Shown piece after piece: positions 50,961 through 60,088 of a DNA stretch of 64,000 bases. Each line of letters begins with the position of its first letter. The stretch's first letter is position 1. Position numbers and translations under genes: made by a program. The stretch lies in the NCBI GenBank assembly GCA_003327455.1, contig QOQU01000005.1:186001-250000 (forward strand), in the 5' to 3' direction. The DNA is from Anaerolineae bacterium (GTDB lineage Bacteria > Chloroflexota > Anaerolineae > Anaerolineales > UBA4823). The notes under the pieces are model-generated. The model did not search any database. It was given only the letters and a program-made list of their open reading frames with translations, and was not told where the DNA came from.

Positions 50961-51494
50961 ATGCGGTTTCGCCACATACTCCGGGTGATTTGCTTGGGCG
51001 TGTTGCTCCTGCCGCTTTGGTTGGTCAACGCTTGTAGTGGGTTTCAGACCAATGATGTCTCTTCCCTTGAAGAGGTATATCTTCCCCCTTCGCCAATTGC
51101 GACGGCGATCTCACCCTCGGCTTTGTTCCAAACCCCTCTGTTCCCTACCCCTACGATTGCTTGCACCAATTCCTTGCTCTTTATTGCCGATCAAACCATT
51201 CCAGATGGGACGGAGGTGGAACCTGGCGCGGTCCTGAACAAAGTATGGGAGGTGGAGAACAACGGTACCTGCAACTTTGATGACCGTTATCGCCTGAAAT
51301 TGATTGGAGGTTCTGAGCTGGGCGCCAGTCCAGAGCAAGCTCTTTACCCCGCCCGCAGCGGGACTCGTTTTCTACTTCACATCCGTTTCATTGCCCCATC
51401 CGAGTCGGGATTGGTGCGAAGCGCCTGGCAGGCCTTCGATCCTCAGGGCGATCCTTTTGGCGACCCAATTTATTTAGAAGTGGTGGTAAAATGA
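50961..51494 (+). CDS. Lipoprotein with NBR1-Ig-like domain
   Basis: 177 residues. Signal peptide and lipobox VNAC at about residue 25. A linker with Pro/Thr/Ser runs to about residue 67. The rest is an NBR1-type Ig domain: FIADQTIPDGTEVEPGAVLNKVWEVENNGTC, then YPARSGTRFLLHIRFIAP, SAWQAFDPQG. Such domains in bacteria sit on exported proteins, probably for binding or assembly. The ATG at 50961 follows a GTG; the ribosome site is weak. It is the last plus-strand gene before the trp leader. Confidence 0.8.
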   Translation: MRFRHILRVICLGVLLLPLWLVNACSGFQTNDVSSLEEVYLPPSPIATAISPSALFQTPLFPTPTIACTNSLLFIADQTIPDGTEVEPGAVLNKVWEVENNGTCNFDDRYRLKLIGGSELGASPEQALYPARSGTRFLLHIRFIAPSESGLVRSAWQAFDPQGDPFGDPIYLEVVVK

Positions 51495-51674
51495 GAAAGA
51501 ATGAAGACTTTTTCGGCGAGGCAGAGCTTAGTTTTAACGCGTGGTGGTCTTGCGAGCTAAGGCAATGAGGCAAATTGAGGTATCCGATAAACCGTGTTCG
51601 ATACCACAGCGCCTTGAAAGATGGGCAAATTCGACAAATCCAATGCATTTTTCTTGTGTACTTTTTCATTGACA

Positions 51675-51703
51675 TTGACGATCTAATCTGGCTAGAATAT
51701 ACT
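51675..51703 (+). promoter_or_regulatory. trp operon promoter
   Basis: TTGACG (51675-51680), 17-base spacer, TATACT (51698-51703). Predicted RNA start near 51710, at the beginning of the T-box leader. Confidence 0.75.
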
Positions 51704-51938
51704 TAGTCTTCGGAAAAGCGTAGAAGAGAAAGAGTACCTGGAACTCGAATGGTCCAGAGAGCGGGTGGTTGGTGTGAACCCGTCCAGTCCGAGCCAGGGA
51801 ATGGGTCTCTGAGCTGCAGGGCGAAACCACTGTAGAGAAAGGAAGTAGCCTGTGCCGGAAATGCCCCCGTTATCGCGGCAAAGGGTATAAACTTGTAATC
51901 CAAGTCGTACCCGGATCAAGTGAGACTGGCAGATTAAT

Positions 51939-51964
51939 ACCCGTTGTCTGACGACGGGTTTTTT
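51939..51964 (+). terminator. Terminator-like hairpin inside the T-box leader
   Basis: ACCCGTTG (51939-51946) pairs with CGACGGGT (51952-51959) (one G-T pair), loop TCTGA, followed by TTTTTT. It stands where Stem III of T-box leaders lies, but the T run gives it the look of a second intrinsic terminator. Confidence 0.55.
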
Positions 51965-52006
51965 GATTAATCATCCAGGCCGGTCTAATCAGGGTGGCAC
52001 CGCGGG

Positions 52007-52045
52007 AAGCGCCTCTCGTCCCTGGGACGAAGAGGCGCTTTTTAA
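52007..52045 (+). terminator. T-box terminator of the trp operon
   Basis: AAGCGCCTCT (52007-52016) with AGAGGCGCTT (52031-52040), and an inner CGTCCC/GGGACG, then T run TTTTT. It competes with the antiterminator that contains the T-box sequence. Confidence 0.9.
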
Positions 52046-52080
52046 TCTGAGACGTAGAGAGATTGATTTGGAGGTAAGCA

Positions 52081-55000
52081 ATGAAAGAAAGAATGCAGTT
52101 GTCATCGGTAATTACCGATCAGATGGTGGAACTACCCTATCGGCGGATAGCTATCGTGCGGGAGAAAGGGGCAGATTTAGAAACGCCTCTCTCGGTATAT
52201 TTGAAATTACGTGGTCAGGGCGCTTCATTCCTGCTTGAGAGCGTTAGTGGTGGTGAGCAAGTGGCGCGTTTTTCTTTTATCGGGGTTTGGCCAAAGCGGG
52301 CTTTTGTCTTTCAGAATCATGCCTGGCATGTGCATTCACCAGCCGGGGTGGAGCAGTTGCCTTTGAAGGATAGCGAGAACCCGTTCGATCAACTGCGGCA
52401 GATTCTCCGCCCGACTGCCGAACCTGGCAGGCATTATTTGGAGCACCCATTACGGTTCTTAGGAGGGCTGGTGGGTTATCTGAGTTACGATTTTGTCCGT
52501 TACTTTGAACCAACGGTTAATATCATGCCCCGCTCTGACCTGCCTGAGGCAATCTTTCTCGAGGTCAACAGTTTTGTTGCATTTGACCATGCCTTTGGAA
52601 AATTGATGCTGATCAGTGTTGCCGAAGGAGAAGAACAGGCAATTGAGGAGGCCAGGAGGCGTCTGGATGCTCTTGAAGATCGTTTGCAAAAACCCATGAA
52701 AGAAGACACCCAGGAGGTCGGGATGTTCTCAGGTCAGCGGCTGCATCCCGTTGTGCCAGCAGAGTATTTTGAAGAGATGGTGCGTCACGCCAAGGAATAT
52801 ATACGGAATGGTGACTGCTTTCAAATTGTGTTGTCGCAACGCTTTCTGGGTGCCACTCAGGCTTCTCCTTTATCCATTTACCGTGCTCTGCGCCGTCTGA
52901 ATCCATCCCCCTATATGTATCATTTCGATTTTGGGGATTTGGCAGGAGAAACGCCATTTCACCTGATTGGTGCTTCTCCGGAAATGCATGTCCGCCTCGA
53001 ACGAGGCGTGGCCTCTTTGAGACCGATTGCCGGTACCCGGCCGCGCGCCGACAATGCTGAGGAAGACGCCCGTCTGGAAAAGGAATTACTGGCTGACCCC
53101 AAAGAACGTGCCGAACACATCATGTTGGTCGATTTAGCCCGCAACGATTTGGGCAGGGTTTGCCAGTTCGGCACGGTGCGGTTGTCTCAACAGATGGTTG
53201 TCGAGCGCTATTCGCATGTGATGCACATCGTCTCACAAGTGGATGGTGATTTGCGACCAGACTTCGATGCCTTTGACCTGCTTCAGGCGACCTTTCCAGC
53301 CGGTACGGTTAGCGGTGCTCCGAAAGTGCGAGCCATGCAGGTGATTAACGAGTTGGAGAAGCAATCGCGCGGAGTTTATGCAGGCATTGTTGGTTATTTT
53401 TCTTACAGTGGAGAACTCGACTCGTGTATTGCTATTCGTACCATTGTCATGCTCGGCAATCAGGTCGAAATTCAGTCCGGGGCGGGTATTGTCGCCGATT
53501 CTGAACCTAGCCGGGAACACCAGGAATGCCTCAATAAAGCTCATGCGTTATTTAGAGCCGTAGAACTGGCTGAACAGTCGTTGCCTTCACCGGTCAGGAT
53601 TGGCTCTGTTCAGCAGGAGGGGAAGTCTCCCAGGGTTGTCCTGATTGATAACTATGACTCGTTCACCTATAACCTGGCACAATATTTGGGAGAATTAGGC
53701 GCCGAGGTTCTCATTTTTCGCAATGATGCTCTCTCGGTGGATGAGATTGCCGCGCTTCGTCCTACCCACCTGGTTGTCTCACCAGGGCCGGGTGCACCAC
53801 CGCAAGCCGGAATCTCTAACGAAGTGATCACCCAATTGGGAAAGTCGATTCCAACACTGGGCGTTTGTTTGGGTCATCAATGTATTGGCTATGCTTTTGG
53901 AGGCAAAGTGCTTCAAGCACCGACCTTGATGCATGGGAAAACTTCGCAGATTTATCACACAGGTGCAGGAATATTTCAGAACATACCGTCCCCCTTTGAG
54001 GCAACGCGCTATCACTCCCTGATGGTGAGCGAACCGGTGCCAGATGAACTGGAAGTGACTGCGCGCACCGACGATGGCATTGTGATGGGATTGCGCCACA
54101 AGAAGTATCCTATCTTTGGGGTTCAATTCCATCCAGAATCGATTCTGACCAGTTATGGCAAGCAAATATTGGAAAATTTCCTTGCCCTGAAACCATCCTC
54201 GAGTTTCAATTCTTTCGAAGGTTCAAAACCGAAAGGAGAGACGAATATGCTAAAACCCTATCTGGCAAAGATCGTCCAGCGCAAGGACTTAAGCCTGCAA
54301 GAAGCCGAAGAGGCGATGACGTTGATCATGACCGGTCAGGCGAGCGACGCTCAAATCGGTGCATTCTTAATCGGATTACGGATGAAAGGGGAGACGATTG
54401 ATGAGATCGTAGGCTGCGCCAGAGCGATGCGGGCGCAGGCAACGGCTTTGCCAAAATTTGACGATGCGGTCACGTTGTTTGATACCGCTGGCACAGGAGG
54501 GGATGGGAAACATTCTTTCAACATATCCACTGCGGCTGCTTTTGTAATTGCCGGCGCCGGTTATAAAGTCGCAAAGCATGGCAATCGGGCAGTGTCTTCG
54601 ACTTGTGGGAGCGCGGATATTCTGGCTGCACTGGGTATCGAAATCGAGTTGACCCCTGAACAGGTTGCGCACTGTATTCAGGAGGTCGGCATTGGATTCA
54701 TCTTTGCTCCTCGCTTTCATCCAGCGATGAAATACGCATCGAAACCGCGGCGCGAAATCGGACAACGCTCAATTTTTAATTTACTGGGTCCACTGGTCAA
54801 TCCGGCGAGAGTGACGCATCAACTCATTGGCGTATATGATCCGTCCTTGACAGAATTGCTGGCTCAATCGGCGCTGGAATTAGGCAATCATGCCACCATG
54901 GTGGTGCATGGCGCTGGGGGATTGGACGAATTGACCACCAGCGGGAAAAATCGGGTCACCAAAGCTTGCGACGGGAAGATCGAAACGCTTGAAATCGATG

Positions 55001-55269
55001 CGCAGGCGTATGGTTTACGCCCAGCCCGCGACGAGGACTTGCGCGGCGGAACACCAGAACAAAATGCCCAACAACTCCGTGAATTATTACAGGGGAAAAT
55101 TCAATCCCCGTGTCGCGATGTGGTTTTGTTCAATGCTGCCATGGCGATCTCATTGGTTACCGAGGATCTAACGCAAGCTATCCAGCAGGCTACCCAATCT
55201 CTGGATAGCGGAGCAGCCTTGCAGAAACTGGAGCAATTGATTTCCACTGTGCCGGCCAGGGCGATGTAA
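52081..55269 (+). CDS. trpEGD: TrpE-TrpG-TrpD triple fusion (anthranilate synthase plus phosphoribosyltransferase)
   Basis: A single open frame of 1062 residues. TrpE (about 1-505): feedback motif LLES in SFLLESVSGG, chorismate site GTVSGAPKVRAMQ. TrpG (about 517-705): VSPGPGAPPQAG, nucleophile Cys in GVCLGHQCIGYAFGG, HPES of GVQFHPESI. TrpD (723-1062): FDTAGTGGDGKHSFNIST, GNRAVSSTCGSADIL. It would carry out the first two steps from chorismate to phosphoribosyl-anthranilate. The linker before TrpD contains GAAAGGAGAG and an ATG at 54247 in frame, so TrpD might also be made alone. Fusions EG and GD are known; all three joined is unusual. Confidence 0.93.
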   Translation: MKERMQLSSVITDQMVELPYRRIAIVREKGADLETPLSVYLKLRGQGASFLLESVSGGEQVARFSFIGVWPKRAFVFQNHAWHVHSPAGVEQLPLKDSENPFDQLRQILRPTAEPGRHYLEHPLRFLGGLVGYLSYDFVRYFEPTVNIMPRSDLPEAIFLEVNSFVAFDHAFGKLMLISVAEGEEQAIEEARRRLDALEDRLQKPMKEDTQEVGMFSGQRLHPVVPAEYFEEMVRHAKEYIRNGDCFQIVLSQRFLGATQASPLSIYRALRRLNPSPYMYHFDFGDLAGETPFHLIGASPEMHVRLERGVASLRPIAGTRPRADNAEEDARLEKELLADPKERAEHIMLVDLARNDLGRVCQFGTVRLSQQMVVERYSHVMHIVSQVDGDLRPDFDAFDLLQATFPAGTVSGAPKVRAMQVINELEKQSRGVYAGIVGYFSYSGELDSCIAIRTIVMLGNQVEIQSGAGIVADSEPSREHQECLNKAHALFRAVELAEQSLPSPVRIGSVQQEGKSPRVVLIDNYDSFTYNLAQYLGELGAEVLIFRNDALSVDEIAALRPTHLVVSPGPGAPPQAGISNEVITQLGKSIPTLGVCLGHQCIGYAFGGKVLQAPTLMHGKTSQIYHTGAGIFQNIPSPFEATRYHSLMVSEPVPDELEVTARTDDGIVMGLRHKKYPIFGVQFHPESILTSYGKQILENFLALKPSSSFNSFEGSKPKGETNMLKPYLAKIVQRKDLSLQEAEEAMTLIMTGQASDAQIGAFLIGLRMKGETIDEIVGCARAMRAQATALPKFDDAVTLFDTAGTGGDGKHSFNISTAAAFVIAGAGYKVAKHGNRAVSSTCGSADILAALGIEIELTPEQVAHCIQEVGIGFIFAPRFHPAMKYASKPRREIGQRSIFNLLGPLVNPARVTHQLIGVYDPSLTELLAQSALELGNHATMVVHGAGGLDELTTSGKNRVTKACDGKIETLEIDAQAYGLRPARDEDLRGGTPEQNAQQLRELLQGKIQSPCRDVVLFNAAMAISLVTEDLTQAIQQATQSLDSGAALQKLEQLISTVPARAM

Positions 55270-55286
55270 CGTAAGGAAGATGCGAC

Positions 55287-56117
55287 ATGGATAGCTCTAA
55301 TAGCATTCTCGACACAATTTTTGCTTATAAGCGTCAAGAGATAGAGCAACGCAAGAGTATCCTTAATCTGGAAGAGTTACGTCGCATTGCGGAAGCACAA
55401 CCGCCTCAACGCGATTTTTTGGCGGCTTTGTGCCATTCAAAACCGGCTTTGATTGCTGAAGTCAAACGCGCTTCTCCCTCTAAAGGCGATTTTGGTAGCA
55501 TCTATTCACCGCTGGAGCTGGCTCAGCTCTATATGGCAAACGGAGCAGCGGCAATCAGTGTGCTTACGGATGAAAAATATTTCCGCGGTAGCCTCGACGA
55601 TTTAAGGGCAATTGCGAATCTTGGCTCGCAATTGCCCATCCTGCAAAAGGATTTTATTTGTGATCCTTATCAAATTTATGAAGCGCGTGCCAGTGGAGCA
55701 GATGCGATTCTGCTGATTGCTTCCTACCTGGAGTTGGACCTGATCCAAGACCTGCATGACCTTGCCAGGGAGTTAGGCATGCACGCCCTGGTTGAAACCC
55801 ATACAGCGGAAGAGATCGAGAAGGCACTGCGTATCCGTGGTCTGAAAATCATCGGTGTCAACAATCGTAATTTACGAGATTTTTCTGTCAATATACAAAC
55901 CTGTCTGCAGTTGCGTCCTCTCGTTCCGCCGCAGATTCAATTTGTCGCCGAAAGCGGTATTCACACCGCCGCGCAAGTGCGTTTGTTAATAGCGAACAAG
56001 ATAAACGCCTTGCTGGTGGGGGAGGCTTTGGTTAAAGCGCAGAATCCTGCCGAGAAACTTTGCGAACTGTTGCTAAAAACTTATGAAGATCAAGATTTGC
56101 GGCATCAAATCCATTGA
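55287..56117 (+). CDS. trpC: Indole-3-glycerol phosphate synthase
   Basis: 276 residues. TIM-barrel motifs IAEVKRASPSKG, PILQKDFICDPYQI, ILLIASYL, ALVETHTAEE, IGVNNRNLRDF and VAESGIH carry the catalytic Lys and Glu residues. It starts 17 bases after trpEGD with AAGGAAG as ribosome site, and its last 35 bases overlap trpF in another frame. It makes indole-3-glycerol phosphate, the substrate of trpA. Confidence 0.97.
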   Translation: MDSSNSILDTIFAYKRQEIEQRKSILNLEELRRIAEAQPPQRDFLAALCHSKPALIAEVKRASPSKGDFGSIYSPLELAQLYMANGAAAISVLTDEKYFRGSLDDLRAIANLGSQLPILQKDFICDPYQIYEARASGADAILLIASYLELDLIQDLHDLARELGMHALVETHTAEEIEKALRIRGLKIIGVNNRNLRDFSVNIQTCLQLRPLVPPQIQFVAESGIHTAAQVRLLIANKINALLVGEALVKAQNPAEKLCELLLKTYEDQDLRHQIH

Positions 56118-56739
56118 AGAAGCACGACTTGCCGTGGCGTGCGGAGCAGATATGTTGGGATTCAACTTTTATCCTCCGAGTCCGCGCGCCATCTCTCTGC
56201 AAACGTGCCGCCAAATTGTCGAGGTGCTGCGCGAAGAAGCCCCGCAGGTGCTTTTGATTGGGGTCTTCGTGAATATGCCTCCCTCTGAAGTTATGACGAT
56301 CCTGGAACAAAGCGACCTAGACCTTGCCCAACTAAGCGGCAATGAGACCCTGGAGGAACAGCAGCTTTTGGGCGAGCGGGCTTTCAAAGCGGTACACCTG
56401 GCAAGCCAACCAGCAGATGCCCTGGAAGCGCAAATTTACAAACGCAAAACACCGCCTGCCCTTTTGCTGGATGCCTATGTGCCAGGTCAGTTTGGCGGTA
56501 CAGGACAAACGGCAGACTGGCAGGTCGCAGCTTTGGTAGCAGAGCGAATCTCTATCCTGTTAGCGGGTGGTTTGACCCCAGAGAATGTTGCTGAGGCGAT
56601 CTTGCAGGTCAAACCCTGGGGTGTGGATGTGGCTTCAGGAGTTGAGTCAGCGCCGGGCTGTAAAGATCCTATAAAGATGAAGTCATTTATTCGCCATGCG
56701 CGCGCAGCTTTTGAGTCCTTGAAAAAGGAGAGAGCATGA
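56083..56739 (+). CDS. trpF: Phosphoribosylanthranilate isomerase
   Basis: 218 residues. The family start [13 protein letters not shown] with the catalytic Cys is clear; [20 protein letters not shown] holds the catalytic Asp and the phosphate loop, and [10 protein letters not shown] and [20 protein letters not shown] the second phosphate site. ATG 56083 lies inside the end of trpC, so it relies on coupled translation. The stop overlaps trpB by ATGA. Confidence 0.97.
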   Translation: MKIKICGIKSIEEARLAVACGADMLGFNFYPPSPRAISLQTCRQIVEVLREEAPQVLLIGVFVNMPPSEVMTILEQSDLDLAQLSGNETLEEQQLLGERAFKAVHLASQPADALEAQIYKRKTPPALLLDAYVPGQFGGTGQTADWQVAALVAERISILLAGGLTPENVAEAILQVKPWGVDVASGVESAPGCKDPIKMKSFIRHARAAFESLKKERA

Positions 56740-57965
56740 TGGATCGAACGAAATTTGGAGAATTTGGCGGACAATACGTACCAGAGGTGTTAATGCCAGC
56801 CCTCACTGAATTAGAAGAAGCCTATCGGCAAGCGATGGAGGACACAGAATTTCAAAAGCAGTTTGAACGATATTTGCAAACCTATGTTGGGCGACCGACT
56901 CCCTTGAGTTTTGCAGAGCGATTATCCCAACAATTGGGAGGTGCAAAGATTTATCTCAAACGGGAGGATTTAGCCCACAGCGGCGCTCACAAAATCAATA
57001 ATGCTCTCGGACAGGCCTTGCTGGCAAAGCGGATGGGAAAAAGACGCCTGATCGCTGAAACCGGGGCAGGGCAGCATGGAGTGGCAACCGCCACAGCGGC
57101 GGCTTTATTGGGCTTAGATTGCGTGATCTATATGGGCGAAGTGGATATGGAGCGCCAAAAACCCAATGTGTTGCGCATGGAATTATTAGGCGCCGAAGTG
57201 AAACCGGTCAGCAGTGGTTCGAGAACCTTAAAGGACGCCATTAACGAAGCAATCCGAGATTGGGTGACGAATGTCCGTCACACCCATTACTTGCTGGGTT
57301 CTGCTTTGGGCCCCTATCCATACCCGCAAATGGTGCGAGATTTTCAATCGGTGATCGGGCAGGAGGCAAGACAACAGATTTTGGAGCTTGAGGGAAGCCT
57401 TCCAGCAGCCGTCATTGCCTGTGTGGGTGGTGGATCGAATGCAATTGGGATATTTAGCGCTTTTATTCCCGACGTTAATGTGCGCCTGATCGGTGTGGAA
57501 GCAGGCGGGATTGGTATCGAAAGTGGTTATCATGCGGCCCGGTTTGCCGACCCTCGCAAGGGAAGATTGGGAGTGCTACATGGTACGCTAACTTACGTGC
57601 TTCAAAGTGAGGATGGTCAAATTGCCGAGACGCATTCGATTTCTGCTGGCCTGGATTACCCTGCTGTTGGACCGCAGCATGCCTACTTGCGTTCAATATC
57701 CAGAGCTGAATACACCTTTGCCACGGATGAGGAAGCTTTGCAAGCCTTTCAAGTGCTGGCCAGATCTGAAGGAATCCTGCCGGCTTTGGAGTCCGCTCAT
57801 GCCATAGCAGAGGCGCTCAAACAGGCGCCGTGCTACAGTGCAGATCGAGCCATCCTGGTCAATTTATCCGGCAGGGGCGATAAAGATCTGGACACGGTGA
57901 TGCAGGCACTGGCGCAAAAAGCAGGTATCCCAGAAAACGGGAGGAAACTTGATGAGTGCTCTTGA
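56736..57965 (+). CDS. trpB: Tryptophan synthase beta chain
   Basis: 409 residues. The N-terminus [21 protein letters not shown] lysine in [25 protein letters not shown] and [10 protein letters not shown] (phosphate-binding loop) are all typical of TrpB1. It condenses indole with serine. GGAGAGAGC precedes the start; two ATG codons in a row (56736, 56739) leave a one-residue doubt. The end overlaps trpA by 14 bases. Confidence 0.98.
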   Translation: MMDRTKFGEFGGQYVPEVLMPALTELEEAYRQAMEDTEFQKQFERYLQTYVGRPTPLSFAERLSQQLGGAKIYLKREDLAHSGAHKINNALGQALLAKRMGKRRLIAETGAGQHGVATATAAALLGLDCVIYMGEVDMERQKPNVLRMELLGAEVKPVSSGSRTLKDAINEAIRDWVTNVRHTHYLLGSALGPYPYPQMVRDFQSVIGQEARQQILELEGSLPAAVIACVGGGSNAIGIFSAFIPDVNVRLIGVEAGGIGIESGYHAARFADPRKGRLGVLHGTLTYVLQSEDGQIAETHSISAGLDYPAVGPQHAYLRSISRAEYTFATDEEALQAFQVLARSEGILPALESAHAIAEALKQAPCYSADRAILVNLSGRGDKDLDTVMQALAQKAGIPENGRKLDECS

Positions 57966-58764
57966 ACAAATTCAACGCACCTTTGACCTCGCCCGGGCTG
58001 AGGGTCGGGCAGCTTTGATGCCCTACTTCACCATCGGATATCCCGATCTGCAAACATCCTTTGAGATTGTCTGTGCTATCGCCGAGAGCGGTGCCGACCT
58101 GATCGAATTAGGAATACCCTTTTCGGACCCGTTGGCAGACGGTCCAACCATCCAGTACTCGACCCAGGTTGCACTCCAGAATGGTGTTAACATCCACACC
58201 TGCCTTGATTTTGTAAAAAATTTGCGAGAACAGGGTCTGACGACGCCGATATTTTTTATGGGATATTACAACCCGATTTTCAACTATGGTGAAGAACGAT
58301 TTGCAAAAGCGGTCAGCGAATGCGGCGGGCAGGGGTTGATTGTCCCTGATTTACCACCCGAAGAAGCTGGCGAATTACGCCGCAACTGCCGCAATCATCA
58401 GGTAGCAATGGTTCACCTCATTGCCCCCACGACGCCGCCAGAGCGGAGACAACAGATTGCAGAGCTATCCGAAGGATTTTTATACGTGGTCTCAGTAACC
58501 GGGGTGACCGGGGCCAGAAAAACGTTACCACCCGACTTAATGGATTTCTTGCGAGAAGTGCGAGCAGGCACCAAAATTCCTTTGGCGGTTGGATTTGGGG
58601 TATCCACTCCCGAACAGGCAGCCAGTTTAGGGCAGATTGTGGATGGGGTGATTGTTGGCTCGGCTTTGATTGAGGTTGTGCGGCGAGCTGAACAACCATT
58701 GCGCGCTGTCAGGACGTTTATTCGTGAACTGCAGACAGCCATGAGAAGAAATATTGCAGGTTAG
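57952..58764 (+). CDS. trpA: Tryptophan synthase alpha chain
   Basis: 270 residues. Motifs [29 protein letters not shown] with catalytic Glu and Asp, and [11 protein letters not shown] fit TrpA. It cleaves indole-glycerol phosphate and feeds indole to TrpB. ATG 57952 is chosen because GGGAGG lies 7 bases upstream. It overlaps trpB and is the last trp gene. Confidence 0.97.
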   Translation: MSALEQIQRTFDLARAEGRAALMPYFTIGYPDLQTSFEIVCAIAESGADLIELGIPFSDPLADGPTIQYSTQVALQNGVNIHTCLDFVKNLREQGLTTPIFFMGYYNPIFNYGEERFAKAVSECGGQGLIVPDLPPEEAGELRRNCRNHQVAMVHLIAPTTPPERRQQIAELSEGFLYVVSVTGVTGARKTLPPDLMDFLREVRAGTKIPLAVGFGVSTPEQAASLGQIVDGVIVGSALIEVVRRAEQPLRAVRTFIRELQTAMRRNIAG

Positions 58765-58917
58765 CTCAACCGCTCTACCTTATAACCAGTCCAGCTGTGG
58801 AGCCAGGCCAGGGGAATGGGTATGACTTGAGAGGGTATCGCGATCCGATGGTGGATGATCAGAAACGATTTCTGGTTACCGGAACGCTGTTATCTGGAAT
58901 GGAGCTGAAGATAAACT

Positions 58918-58947
58918 TTGGAAAAGGGGAGAGGCAGGGAGTATAAT
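58918..58947 (+). promoter_or_regulatory. Possible surE promoter
   Basis: TTGGAA (58918-58923), 18-base spacer, TATAAT (58942-58947), with surE starting 36 bases after the -10. Confidence 0.55.
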
Positions 58948-58982
58948 CTCAAATATCATCCCTATCGTGGGCGAGGCTTGCA

Positions 58983-59750
58983 ATGCATATTTTGGTTACC
59001 AATGATGATGGCGTGATGGCGCCTGGTTTATTGGCTTTGGTTAAATCAATGCGCGAAGTGGGTGAGGTAAGCGTGGTTGCCCCAGAACAGAACTGGTCGG
59101 CATCGGGTCATGTTAAGACGATGCACCGTCCATTGCGGGTGAAGGAAGTCGTGTTGCTGGATGGCAGTCCGGCTCTTGCCTCAGATGGAGCTCCCTCCGA
59201 TTGTGTTGCTCTGGCATTGTTAGGTTTAGTTGAAAAACCTGTTGATCTGGTCATCTCAGGCATCAATCCGAATGCGAATATTGGACATGATGTTACTTAC
59301 TCAGGAACAGTAACCGCTGCCATGGAGGCAGTGATTACCGGCAATATACCTGCCATTGCAATCTCACTGGATGGTCCAGACAATCACGGCGCTCCGTTGG
59401 ATTTTGCCCCTGCGGCAGTGATCGCAAAACAAATCGTACGCCGTATTCTTGAGCGGAGGTTACCAAAGGGCGTATTTTTGAATGTGAATGTTCCTTACCT
59501 GGCGCTAAACCACATCAAGGGTTTCCGGGTTACTCGTCAGGGTTTACGGGTCTATCGGGATTCATTGGATAAACGCTACGATCCGCGCGGTCGTCCATAT
59601 TATTGGATTGGAGGTGAGGCGCCTACAGCTATTCCAGAGGAAGGCACCGATTATGGGGCAATCGCGCAAGGTTATGTATCCATCACTCCCTTGCAATTGG
59701 ACCTGACCGCCCAGAATGTTTTATCCGAAATGCAAAAATGGGACTGGTAA
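58983..59750 (+). CDS. surE: 5'/3'-nucleotidase SurE
   Basis: 255 residues. The metal site is in ILVTNDDGVMAPG (Asp pair), the family NWSASGHVKTMHRPL, and the SGINPNANIGHDVTYSGTVTAAMEA region follows. SurE removes phosphate from nucleoside monophosphates and links to stationary-phase survival in other bacteria. It lies between trp and pyr operons with its own promoter, so probably independent. Confidence 0.95.
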   Translation: MHILVTNDDGVMAPGLLALVKSMREVGEVSVVAPEQNWSASGHVKTMHRPLRVKEVVLLDGSPALASDGAPSDCVALALLGLVEKPVDLVISGINPNANIGHDVTYSGTVTAAMEAVITGNIPAIAISLDGPDNHGAPLDFAPAAVIAKQIVRRILERRLPKGVFLNVNVPYLALNHIKGFRVTRQGLRVYRDSLDKRYDPRGRPYYWIGGEAPTAIPEEGTDYGAIAQGYVSITPLQLDLTAQNVLSEMQKWDW

Positions 59751-59902
59751 GGCGTATTTTAGTCAGTCCGGGTCGATCTGACAATGCCTGCATAGAGTGG
59801 CGCATGAACTAGTTTATCGTCGTTCCGGATAGAAAGTGAACAACACCAAGAGATTTACACCTCGATTTGCTTAAGAAGGTGATTAAAGCGAACCAATTTC
59901 TC

Positions 59903-59930
59903 TTGACAGAATCGCAAATCGCTGTAAAAT
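59903..59930 (+). promoter_or_regulatory. pyr operon promoter
   Basis: TTGACA (59903-59908), 16-base spacer, TAAAAT (59925-59930). Predicted RNA start near 59937, about 150 bases before pyrC. Confidence 0.75.
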
Positions 59931-59938
59931 CATGCGGA

Positions 59939-60088
59939 ATGTTTGAGTACGACTATTTAATCCTGATGAAACAACGCCCCAGAATCCCCTGTTCTGAGGG
60001 CGTTTTTATGGATTTCCTCATTTTTGAGGTCGGAAGGTTGCTTTCCAAAGCAACCTTCTTTTTTGTCTATAGGAGAGGAGCAAGGTGA
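59939..60088 (+). CDS. Possible 49-codon leader ORF of the pyr operon
   Basis: The frame begins ATG at 59939, within two bases of the predicted RNA start, and runs MFEYDYLILMKQRP... through both terminator stems to a TGA at 60086-60088 that overlaps the pyrC GTG. There is no ribosome site, so it would be leaderless. The end reads [12 protein letters not shown], the FFF being coded by the T run. E. coli pyrBI also has a leader peptide (44 residues) spanning its attenuator. It is a hypothesis from position only. Confidence 0.35.
   Translation: MFEYDYLILMKQRPRIPCSEGVFMDFLIFEVGRLLSKATFFFVYRRGAR
59973..60007 (+). terminator. pyr leader terminator 1 (attenuator candidate)
   Basis: AACGCCC (59973-59979) pairs with GGGCGTT (59998-60004), with a further AGAA/TTCT inside, followed by TTTTT up to 60007. 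It lies wholly between the promoter and pyrC. Confidence 0.75.
60033..60064 (+). terminator. pyr leader terminator 2 (attenuator candidate)
   Basis: GAAGGTTGCTTT (60033-60044) pairs with AAAGCAACCTTC (60047-60058), the innermost pairs probably open, then TTTTTT (60059-60064). It lies just 20 bases before the pyrC start, upstream of its ribosome site. Confidence 0.8.

Larger units (their letters stand above)
51710..52045 (+). promoter_or_regulatory. Tryptophan T-box riboswitch
   Basis: The T-box sequence AGGGTGGCACCGCGG is at 51991-52005 and directly precedes a terminator. Stem I contains the AGTA element near 51733, AGAGAG...GGTTGGTGTGAA (51756-51778) as the AG-bulge and distal loop, and on the 3' side GAATGG with specifier TGG (51802-51804), the Trp codon. 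Uncharged tRNA-Trp would stabilise the antiterminator and switch on trpEGDCFBA. Confidence 0.93.

Noticed and set aside
59973-60064. PyrR-dependent attenuator
   Set aside because: No pyrR gene in the operon and no clear copy of the PyrR-binding loop consensus in the leader.
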